NCBI RefSeq assembly: GCF_038096175.1
Contig: NZ_CP151099.1
Location: 374,501-438,500 of the forward strand
DNA: 64,000 nt
From: Nostoc sp. UHCC 0302
GTDB lineage: Bacteria; Cyanobacteriota; Cyanobacteriia; Cyanobacteriales; Nostocaceae
Direction of reading: 5' to 3'
Below, piece by piece: positions 37,516-46,500 of the stretch. The notes beneath the pieces are model-generated. The model made no database searches and was not told where the DNA came from. It saw nothing but the letters and a program-made list of their open reading frames with translations. How positions within the stretch are numbered: the first letter of the stretch is position 1; each line of letters starts with the position of its first letter. The position numbers and the translations under genes are program-made.

Positions 37516-38001
37516 TTAAACTGTTTGAGGTTCACTTCGAGAATAAAGGTGATCGCAATAAAGCGCCCAAGTAACTCCAAATAAACCACTTAAAGAACCT
37601 GCGATCATAGCTGTTATACCCCAACCCACTGGCCCCAACCAGTCTGTAATCTCACTTAGAAGGGCAGTAGTGGTTTTGGTAACAAGATAAGCTGTGCCTG
37701 TAGCAGCAAGGGTTACTACACCCAACTCTACTAACACATCTACAATTCCCTTACTGGATAAATCTTCCTGAAAATAGATTTTCCAAATAGTGGTGTACAT
37801 AGCGATATCAGACGCAGTTAACACAATCTGTTTGGGAACTTCTATTCCAGAGGTAGGCACTGCTGAGGCAGTACCACTACCAACAGCGTAGGTAGCGATC
37901 GCCAAACCAACTTCTAATCTTTTTTTGCCCAGACTACTCACGGTTTTGTCTCCTGTAAATATTGCTTCTGCAAAATTTACTTGCATGGGTTGCAGCAACA
38001 T
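37516..38001 (-). CDS. Hypothetical membrane-associated protein
   Basis: A 161-residue protein started at the ATG at 38001, which has GAGGG a few bases ahead. The second half holds hydrophobic segments rich in Gly and Ala (VELGVVTLAATGTAYLV; WLGPVGWGITAMIAGSLSG), resembling the hydrophobic tail of DUF697-like proteins, but I am not certain of the family. The N-terminal half (about 1-50) is soluble. It lies downstream and opposite to shc; no functional link is shown. Confidence 0.6.
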   Translation of the reverse strand: MLLQPMQVNFAEAIFTGDKTVSSLGKKRLEVGLAIATYAVGSGTASAVPTSGIEVPKQIVLTASDIAMYTTIWKIYFQEDLSSKGIVDVLVELGVVTLAATGTAYLVTKTTTALLSEITDWLGPVGWGITAMIAGSLSGLFGVTWALYCDHLYSRSEPQTV

Positions 38002-38209
38002 CAACCCTCTACAGCCAGCTACCCTAACTAGGTTAGACTATCTCTTCACGAGTCAATCCGCAAAATTTTTTCCACAAAGACACCGTTCTCAAGCAATCAG
38101 GCATATTCGAGAGCAATCTCAGCCAGACAAAAAATCTGATACCAATTCAATTAATGATCACAACAAATCGTTTGCTAGAGACGCGTCATGGCGCGTCTCT
38201 ACCTCTTCA

Positions 38210-38425
38210 CTATTCTTTGTCAGTGTTTGGTTTTTCGCTAGGGCGTTCAGTGGCGGGAGGATGATCAACGAATTCTTGGGTTCTTGTTGTATTTGTTGTA
38301 GCGCCTTCCAGCAAAACGTCTTCAGAATCTACTGATTTGTCAGCAGCAGACGCATTTATCTGACCGGATGCATTGACGTTAGGTTTATCAGAAGTACCTT
38401 TATGATTTGCATGACCGCTGGGCAT
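38210..38425 (-). CDS. Small hydrophilic hypothetical protein
   Basis: A 71-residue protein starting MPSGHANHKGTSDKPNVNAS. It is rich in Asn, Ser, Thr and Glu and is predicted to be disordered. GAGGAAAT lies seven bases before the ATG and supports translation. No family is recognised. Confidence 0.55.
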   Translation of the reverse strand: MPSGHANHKGTSDKPNVNASGQINASAADKSVDSEDVLLEGATTNTTRTQEFVDHPPATERPSEKPNTDKE

Positions 38426-39095
38426 AGCTATTTCCTCAACAGTAGAAAGGTGAACATACCTTTAACCTAAACTCGTTTGTTGTGAGGAATACACTACCAG
38501 AAGGCTTAAATCTAATGATTAGACTACTTGTTACTAGTGAGAGTTTCGCAATCCCAAATTCTAAATGGTATTAATCCACAACTAGCCGCTTAGCAACCAA
38601 GTACCGACGCTCTTCCTTGTATTCTACAGCCCACTTCGTTGCCAAATTTGGTTGAGTTTGGGTTATCTTCTCAGTTTGATAAGTATTGAATGATGAAATT
38701 AGCTGTAGAAGAAATTAGGCAAATTGAATATCGATGACGGTTATTATGGGAGAGAATTTGCAGGACAGAAACAGATAGTTCCCAACGAAATTAAGCCATA
38801 CACTACCTCACAATGCAGTTATTTTTGATTTTCTGCGATCGCGAGTTGAGGCTAATACCAATTTGAATAAATAATGTCACAGATAGGCCATCGTAGAGAC
38901 GTTGTAATACAACGTCTCTACCGAAGGATTGATTGCAATTATTAAGTATGTTTTGCAATTCAGATATTACAAATATTTTTGGATAAATGAACGGCATCTT
39001 TTGTCTCACACAATTACCATCGCTTTTGCGTGAAACAAAATTCATACCATTAATTAGCAATACCAAAAAATTGATTCCTAACTAATGACTTAAAG
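38426..39095. other. Intergenic region with a palindromic repeat
   Basis: 670 bp without a supported intact gene. A GTAGAGACGTTG / CAACGTCTCTAC palindrome lies at 38892-38922. A protein-like open stretch at 38571-38714 is listed separately. Confidence 0.45.
38571..38714 (-). pseudogene. Possible gene remnant without a start codon
   Basis: An open frame of 47 codons ending in TAA reads as a plausible protein end (LATKWAVEYKEERRYLVAKR then LVVD). Upstream it is closed by a stop, and there is no ATG or GTG; the only TTG is internal. It could be the last part of a decayed gene. Codon composition, not similarity, is the evidence. Confidence 0.25.
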
Positions 39096-39692
39096 CTAAT
39101 CCAACTCCCGCCGTCCTTCTAAGGCTCTAGCTAGCGTTACCTCGTCGGCGTACTCCAAATCACCACCAACAGGTAAACCAAAGGCAATCCGCGTTACTTT
39201 GGTAAATGGTTTTAGTAGTTGACCAAGGTATAGTGTTGTTGTCTCCCCTTCCACACTCGGACTAATTGCCAAAATCACTTCTTGAGGTTGTTGCTTACTC
39301 ACCCGCCGTACTAAAGCTTGAATAGTCAGTTGTTCTGGGCCAATGCCATCTATTGGGGAAATCACTCCACCTAATACATGATACTTACCTCTATACTCGC
39401 GGGTTTTTTCTAGCGCAATCACATCACGGGAATCTGCGACGACGCAGATAGTGTTGTTATCACGGTTAGAACTGCGGCAGATTTCACAAACCGGCTCGGC
39501 AGATAGGTGAAAGCAGACAGAACACAAGCCGATCTGTTTTTTTGCCTCAATTAGAGCTTGTGCCAAAGCTTCCACTTCTGCTTCTGGTCGCTTCAAAATA
39601 TGCAAAGCCAGTCGCTGGGCAGATTTAGGGCCCACTCCTGGTAGGCGTTGCAATTGCTCAATTAACCGTGCTAAAGGACGTGCGTAAACCGT
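39096..39692 (-). CDS. recR: Recombination protein RecR
   Basis: The family core is complete: [17 protein letters not shown] (helix-hairpin-helix), a four-Cys zinc motif ([16 protein letters not shown]), and the Toprim domain with [14 protein letters not shown] and [13 protein letters not shown]. RecR works with RecO/RecF in gap repair. The conserved N-terminus ([13 protein letters not shown]) is encoded upstream of the first ordinary start, a TTG at 39653. In this extension there is no ATG, GTG or TTG before the in-frame TAG at 39707-39705. ACG at 39692 has AGGGAG eight bases ahead and gives the usual length (198 residues), so I place the start there; GTT at 39689 is the other candidate. Confidence 0.85.
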   Translation of the reverse strand, partial: TVYARPLARLIEQLQRLPGVGPKSAQRLALHILKRPEAEVEALAQALIEAKKQIGLCSVCFHLSAEPVCEICRSSNRDNNTICVVADSRDVIALEKTREYRGKYHVLGGVISPIDGIGPEQLTIQALVRRVSKQQPQEVILAISPSVEGETTTLYLGQLLKPFTKVTRIAFGLPVGGDLEYADEVTLARALEGRRELD

Positions 39693-39999
39693 TGTCTTGT
39701 CTCCCTAATGTCTTTACCATCACTATGATGACATTTTTCTGGTAATCCCATCTTTTTAGGATGGCGCTTATATAGAACAAGATTAAATTCCAAATGTCGT
39801 AAACACTGTGAGAAGCAATCAGACACTGTAAAATTGAATCAGACTTGCAAAGATAATGTTAGCGCTCCTGCCATGAAGACGTTAGCCAAATTGTCTGTAG
39901 ATAATTATCATGGCATGATTGAAGCAGCGGTTGCTAGCAAGCGAAATTGTTGAGTTGCGGCATATCAAAAAGTAGAACAACCCTGTTAGAGTCCCTCGT
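39693..39999. other. Intergenic region without a supported gene
   Basis: 307 bp between divergent recR and the DUF29 gene; no clear structure or small gene is seen. Confidence 0.45.
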
Positions 40000-40479
40000 A
40001 TGACATCTTCCCTACCAACTGCTAACAATCTTTCTGTTCTATATGAACAAGACTATTACCTCTGGTTGGAGATAACTGCTAAACTTTTGCGAGAAGGAAA
40101 ACTGTCAGCGCTTGATGCCGTTAATTTGCTAGAAGAAATTGAAGATATGGGCAGGAGCGAGAAACGGGCAGTTTACAGCAACCTGAAGATTCTATTGATG
40201 CATTTCCTCAAGTATAAATATCAGCCAGAGAAACGCTCAAATAGTTGGGTTGCGACTATTGTTGAGCATCGGCAAAGGCTAAAAAAAGCATTCCACGAAA
40301 GCCCTAGCTTGCAAGCTTATTTTACTGATATCTTTAATGAGTGCTACCAGGATGCAAAAGAATTAGCTGCTGCTGAAACAGGACTAACAATTGATACTTT
40401 TCCAATTGAAACTCCCTTTAATCCTAAAGAAATTCTCAATTCTAACTACTTACCAGCACAGGATGAGAGTGAAGCTTAA
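40000..40479 (+). CDS. DUF29 family protein
   Basis: A 159-residue soluble helical protein with the family's start pattern (LYEQDYYLWLEITAKLLREG) and the LLEEIEDMGRSEKRAVYSNLKILLMHFLKY block. DUF29 is abundant in filamentous cyanobacteria and has no established function. It is convergent with psbA, whose terminator lies between them. Confidence 0.88.
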   Translation: MTSSLPTANNLSVLYEQDYYLWLEITAKLLREGKLSALDAVNLLEEIEDMGRSEKRAVYSNLKILLMHFLKYKYQPEKRSNSWVATIVEHRQRLKKAFHESPSLQAYFTDIFNECYQDAKELAAAETGLTIDTFPIETPFNPKEILNSNYLPAQDESEA

Positions 40480-40523
40480 CATCGCACTGTACCAAACAGA
40501 TAGTTTGAGAAACTATAAATTTC

Positions 40524-40557
40524 AAAAACAAAAACGCCCCCCATTTCTGGGAGGCGT
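40524..40557 (-). terminator. Rho-independent terminator of psbA
   Basis: On the minus strand ACGCCTCCC and GGGGGGCGT form a 9-bp stem with a GAAAT-type loop, one G-T pair, followed by TTTTTGTTTTT. It lies 25 bp after the psbA stop. Confidence 0.9.
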
Positions 40558-40581
40558 CTTTGATTTAGTTAATCTTGAGAA

Positions 40582-42032
<1,451 letters not shown>

Positions 42033-43394
42033 ATGTTTATAGACCATATGAATAGTAGATTCCATGACACAAGTATGCGATTGCATAAGTGGGTGGCTAA
42101 CAGATCATTCAAGCCTATGCAATTAAGTTTCATTCCTCAAGGTTGGTGGCACAGAGGTGTAGCGACTTTCCCAATCCTCGTTTTGATATCGTTTGTTATG
42201 GTGTTGCTGCTGGACAGTTTCACGCCAGCAATCATCGGAAACGGGCACTTCAGCGCGATCGCACAGTTACCTTCAATCGAGCAGTTACCCGCGATCGAGC
42301 AGGCACCTACAATCGCGCAGCCGCCTCGTCAGGAAATTCGCGGGGTTTGGATGACCAGTAATGATTTCGACACTCTCAAGGATCGCCCCAAAGTTAAAGA
42401 AGCCGTAAGCCAATTGCGGGAGATGAACTTTAATACAATTTATCCTGTGGTGTGGAATTCTGGTTATGTAATGTATCCTAGCGCTGTAGCACGACGTGCA
42501 GAGATCCAACCTTTTGTTTTGCGAGGCTCAGATGGGCATGATATTCTCCAAGACCTGATTACCCAAGCCCATCGCCAAGGCTTACTCGTGATTCCCTGGT
42601 TTGAGTTTGGTTTCATGGCTCCCCCAACGTCGGAACTGGTATTAAATTATCCAAATTGGTTTACACAAAAGCGGGATGGTAGTCAAACTTCAATCAGTGC
42701 TGCTGGTGAGGTGATGTGGCTCAATCCATTTCATCCTCAAGTGCAGCAGTTTATTACCAATCTCGTTCTTGAAGTGATGACTCAATATGACGCTGATGGT
42801 ATTCAGTTTGACGATCACATGAGTTTACCCTACGAATTTGGCTACGATAAATACACGCTTGCTTTGTATGCTCAGGAAACAAAGAAAAATCCCCCAGCTA
42901 ATCCCCAAGATCAAGCATGGATGCGTTGGCGAGCCGATAAGATCACAGCTTTCATGGTACAACTCAATCAAGCTGTCAAAGCGAGAAAACCCAGAGCAAT
43001 TTTCTCTGTTTCGCCCAACTATTATGACTATGCTTACAAGTTTCAACTGCAAGACTGGCTAACTTGGCTGCGGCTGAATATTTTGGATGAGCTAATTGTG
43101 CAAATTTATCGTCCTAATCTGCAAAGTTTTATCGCTAATCTTTCCCGCGCAGAAATTCAAGAAGCGCAACAAACTATACCAACTGGAGTTGGAATTATGG
43201 CAGGTTTACGAAATAACCCAGTTCCAATACAACAAATTTATTCCCAAGTACAGGCAGCTAAAGAACGTGGTTTGGGTGTAGCCTTCTTTTATTATGAAAG
43301 CCTTTGGAATAATGCTCCAGAATCTGTGACAGAGCGGCAAGCTGCATTTCAAAATCTTTTCCCTAATCCTATGTTCCGCGCTAGGCTGGAATAG
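42033..43394 (+). CDS. GHL10-type glycosyl hydrolase (family 10-like)
   Basis: A 453-residue exported protein. A membrane anchor or signal segment lies at about 45-65, then a short Pro/Gln-rich repeat (QLPAIEQAPTIAQPP), then the hydrolase-like domain from EIRGVWMTSNDFDTL. Features of the family are LLVIPWFEFGFMAP, DGIQFDDHMSLPYEFGY and FFYYESLW. The predicted substrate is a cell-wall or extracellular polysaccharide, which is not shown here. It is divergent from psbA. A Met at codon 6 is another possible start. Confidence 0.85.
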   Translation: MFIDHMNSRFHDTSMRLHKWVANRSFKPMQLSFIPQGWWHRGVATFPILVLISFVMVLLLDSFTPAIIGNGHFSAIAQLPSIEQLPAIEQAPTIAQPPRQEIRGVWMTSNDFDTLKDRPKVKEAVSQLREMNFNTIYPVVWNSGYVMYPSAVARRAEIQPFVLRGSDGHDILQDLITQAHRQGLLVIPWFEFGFMAPPTSELVLNYPNWFTQKRDGSQTSISAAGEVMWLNPFHPQVQQFITNLVLEVMTQYDADGIQFDDHMSLPYEFGYDKYTLALYAQETKKNPPANPQDQAWMRWRADKITAFMVQLNQAVKARKPRAIFSVSPNYYDYAYKFQLQDWLTWLRLNILDELIVQIYRPNLQSFIANLSRAEIQEAQQTIPTGVGIMAGLRNNPVPIQQIYSQVQAAKERGLGVAFFYYESLWNNAPESVTERQAAFQNLFPNPMFRARLE

Positions 43395-43531
43395 CTGATT
43401 AATTTCTCCTCACATATCATATATAGATATTGTTCAAGCATTTACTTTCCAACAATCATCACTTGAAATAACAAATAGATTAAAATTTATCAAGCAAGCT
43501 GATGTAATAAAAAATAATAATCAAGTCACTT

Positions 43532-45043
43532 ATGGCTACTGAAACCAGTCTGCAAGGAAATATGCGCCAGGGTAATCTTGGGGACAACTTCGCCCAAGAA
43601 CAATTTTCTGACAAAGAAACATTCCAATGGACAAAGCAGTGGTATCCAGTAGCCGTTGTAGATTTCCTCGATCCTTCTCGTCCCCATGCCATGCAATTAC
43701 TGGGAAAGGATATCGTCTTGTGGCGGGATGGCTCCAGTAAATGGCGTTGCTTTGAAGATTTTTGTCCCCATCGACTAGCCCCTCTTTCGGAAGGGCGTGT
43801 TGAGCCTGACGGTACGTTGTTATGTGCTTATCATGCTTGGCGCTTTGATTATCAAGGTAACTGCATTAGTATTCCTCAATCAAAAGATCAGCAGACAGAA
43901 GCTAAGAACTGCTCAAATCCTAAGTCATGCGCTGTCGCCTATCCGACACAGGAGCGCCAGGGTTTATTGTGGGTATGGGCAGAGGCAGGTTCTCAGGCTC
44001 AACTTGAAAGTCAATCGCAGACACCGCGCATTGTTCCAGAACTAGAGGAAGACTCACAAAGAGTTGTCCAGGGGTTTTGGAATATCCGCGACCTTCCTTA
44101 TGGATGGGACTTTTTCATGGAAAATGTGGCAGATCCTGCTCATGTGCCAGTTTCCCACCACGGAATTGTCGGCAATAGATATAAGGATGCTAAATACTAC
44201 GATATGATTCCAGTCCGGGAGATTTCTACACAAGAAGGATTCTCCTATGAAATCACTCCTGTGGCTGCGACAATTGAGCAAGCAGTTCACGACTTTCAAC
44301 CGCCCTGCCACATGAGAATCGTTTCAAAGTCTCATGATGGCGGTAAGCTAATCCTAGCTTTATATGCTATTCCTACGCGTCCTGGATGGTGTCGTCATAT
44401 CGGTTGCCAAGTTTTTGTGAAGAATGAGGAAGGGAAGCTTCCGCAAGGTTTGGGAATATTTGGCTTACCGTTACCAACTTGGTTAGGTCATGTGTTGTCT
44501 TCTTTGTTTCTGCACCAAGATATGGTGTTTCTCCATTATGAAGAGAAAATTGTAGCGCAACGCAGTAAAGGCAAATGGCTAGATGCAGTATATACGCCAA
44601 ATCCTCAAGATAAGATGGTAATTGCGTTTCGCCAATGGCTGGAGAAGCGGGCGGGTGGTGGTATACCTTGGAACTCAGGGCATGGCGCTGACTTACCCCC
44701 AGCAGAGAAAGACAAGCAAAAACTTCTGGATGTGTGGACAACACATACTCAGCAATGCATGGTTTGCCAAAAAGCACTGAAAAGGATTAATCGCCTGACT
44801 GTGTTAGCTTATGTAGCTGCTGCTGTGTGTTTTTGTTTGGGTTTAATTGTCGATGCCAGGGCTGTGGCCTTGAAAGGTGCGATGTTAGGCCAAACAACCA
44901 CTTCCCTGTTAACTGTTGTTCCTCCAGCAGGCTTTTGGTGGGCGCTTGCTGGAACAATCATATTTGCAGTGGTGGGGTATTTGCTGAAGAAATTAAGCCG
45001 ACTTTTCTATGTTTACGAGTTTGAACACGCTCACAATGATTGA
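43532..45043 (+). CDS. Rieske oxygenase of the pheophorbide a oxygenase type
   Basis: A 503-residue membrane-linked oxygenase. The Rieske centre is CPHRLAP (about 74-80) and CAYHAW (about 94-99). Residues for mononuclear iron are in ENVADPAHVPVSHHG. The C-terminus has the CMVC pair (QQCMVCQKAL) and two hydrophobic segments, as in the plant PAO/Tic55/Ptc52 group. Cyanobacterial members may act on chlorophyll breakdown or related tetrapyrrole substrates; the precise substrate is unknown. It follows the GHL10 gene by about 140 bp. Confidence 0.9.
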   Translation: MATETSLQGNMRQGNLGDNFAQEQFSDKETFQWTKQWYPVAVVDFLDPSRPHAMQLLGKDIVLWRDGSSKWRCFEDFCPHRLAPLSEGRVEPDGTLLCAYHAWRFDYQGNCISIPQSKDQQTEAKNCSNPKSCAVAYPTQERQGLLWVWAEAGSQAQLESQSQTPRIVPELEEDSQRVVQGFWNIRDLPYGWDFFMENVADPAHVPVSHHGIVGNRYKDAKYYDMIPVREISTQEGFSYEITPVAATIEQAVHDFQPPCHMRIVSKSHDGGKLILALYAIPTRPGWCRHIGCQVFVKNEEGKLPQGLGIFGLPLPTWLGHVLSSLFLHQDMVFLHYEEKIVAQRSKGKWLDAVYTPNPQDKMVIAFRQWLEKRAGGGIPWNSGHGADLPPAEKDKQKLLDVWTTHTQQCMVCQKALKRINRLTVLAYVAAAVCFCLGLIVDARAVALKGAMLGQTTTSLLTVVPPAGFWWALAGTIIFAVVGYLLKKLSRLFYVYEFEHAHND

Positions 45044-45152
45044 TTAGCGATTCAATATTCAAAACATAGCTACGTAGCAGTTAAATATGAATCATTGATT
45101 GGTTTAAATAAACCCAGTACCATATTAGACTTGTCACCCTAGTATGTGTTTT

Positions 45153-46208
45153 CTACCTCTGTTGGGAACTTGCTAGTTTATCTGCAAGTTTGATATTGCC
45201 TGGCGACCCTTCCTCAAAAATCGAGCCAGCGATCGCATGATCTAAACGCGATCGCACCTTTGCTAACAAATTATCTGGCAAAGGAACGTAGCCACTTTCT
45301 GAGATTAAGAAGTGGTTAGCAGGATTTAGGTGGTAATCTGCAAAAGCTTTCACGGCAGGATTTTCTTTAAGAGCTGTTTTGCTGACGTATATAAATAGGG
45401 GGCGGGAAAGGGGATTATAGCTGCTGTTGGCGATCGTTTCTGGGCTTGGCTGTACACATTTACCTTCTTTGTTCTCAATAGCAAGAGCCTTGAGAATGTT
45501 CTGATTTTTTAGGTAGCGGGAAAAAGCTGTAAAGCCAAGACCACCAGGTTCAGATGCGACTGTCTGAACAGTTACGCTTTCCTCTTCACTAGTTTTGTAA
45601 TCGTTGCGGATTTTCCCGCTTTTGCCAATTATTACCTCGGTGAAATAGTCTACAGTACCAGTGCCTACAGCAGGGCCAGCCAGTATCAGCGGATATTGAT
45701 CTGGGTAATCATTATGAACTTGGTTCCAGTTAACGATTTTGCCTGACGCAGCAGACTCCCATATTTTGCTCAGTTCTTGAGGTTTGAGGCAAGTAGCCCA
45801 AGTGTTGGTGCGATTGACTACAAGCGAGATGCCATCGAGGGCGAGAGGTAATTCAACGAATTCAATATTATTTTTTTGACAGGCTTCAATCTCGGACTTT
45901 TTAATCGGACGGGCTGCCATTGAGATATCAGTTACGCCAAGGCAAAACCTTGTAAAGCCGTCTCCAGTACCGCTCTTCCCAATAGCTATTCTTACATTGG
46001 GGTTTATTTTTCTAAATTGTTCTTTCATTGCTTCGCTAATGACAGAAACCGTACCAGAACCGTCAATCAGCACATTTTTACTTGTACCTAAGTCATTGTT
46101 GCCATTTACTCTGCTGTCTGGTGAAGTATAAACTTGCCTTTGCTCACTGTTACAAGCACTCAAGCTCACCAATAAGATAGTTGCTAAAAAACACTTAATA
46201 TGATGCAT
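45153..46208 (-). CDS. PstS-like periplasmic substrate-binding lipoprotein
   Basis: A 351-residue lipoprotein. I start it at the ATG at 46208 because a clean signal peptide with lipobox follows (LVSLSACN); the open frame extends 37 codons further upstream without sense. The core reads VLIDGSGTVSVISEAMKEQF and GKSGTGDGFTRFCLG, then DISMAARPIKKSEIEAC, all typical of PstS-type phosphate-binding proteins. No pst transporter genes are next to it. It is divergent from the Cache-channel gene 46501-48636. Confidence 0.88.
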   Translation of the reverse strand: MHHIKCFLATILLVSLSACNSEQRQVYTSPDSRVNGNNDLGTSKNVLIDGSGTVSVISEAMKEQFRKINPNVRIAIGKSGTGDGFTRFCLGVTDISMAARPIKKSEIEACQKNNIEFVELPLALDGISLVVNRTNTWATCLKPQELSKIWESAASGKIVNWNQVHNDYPDQYPLILAGPAVGTGTVDYFTEVIIGKSGKIRNDYKTSEEESVTVQTVASEPGGLGFTAFSRYLKNQNILKALAIENKEGKCVQPSPETIANSSYNPLSRPLFIYVSKTALKENPAVKAFADYHLNPANHFLISESGYVPLPDNLLAKVRSRLDHAIAGSIFEEGSPGNIKLADKLASSQQR

Positions 46209-46500
46209 TATTTTAACTATAAATAGATACAGCCAATTTATATGTAGATTATATGGAAAAGTGTCAGAATACTTTACTAGAAAATTTATCGAAGGAGACA
46301 AGGGGAATTGTCTCCCCATTTCCTTTTAAGGCGACAACGCCCAAAGGTTTAATACTTCTATCACTTTTTGGTGGATTTAAATCAGGTGGGATTTGAATTC
46401 CCTATCTGATTTGTCCTCCGAAGTTCTGTTCGCTGGTTTCCAGCGCTCAGGCTTCTTTTTTTGTCCCTTTCTTCAATTACGCTTCAGATAACTGGCATTT
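46209..46500. promoter_or_regulatory. Divergent upstream region with two hairpins
   Basis: 292 bp between the PstS-like and Cache-channel genes. AAATCAG..GGGA pairs with TCCC..CTGATTT at about 46379-46412. CGCTGG (46431-46436) pairs with CCAGCG (46440-46445) and a T-run follows at 46453-46462, terminator-like on the plus strand. These could give attenuation before the channel gene. Confidence 0.45.

Noticed and set aside
37354-37584. 76-codon plus-strand frame after shc
   Set aside because: Made of Gly/Arg-rich repeat DNA and overlaps the tail of a better supported minus-strand gene.
38803-39066. 87-codon minus-strand frame before recR
   Set aside because: No ribosome binding site and it runs through a palindromic interspersed repeat.
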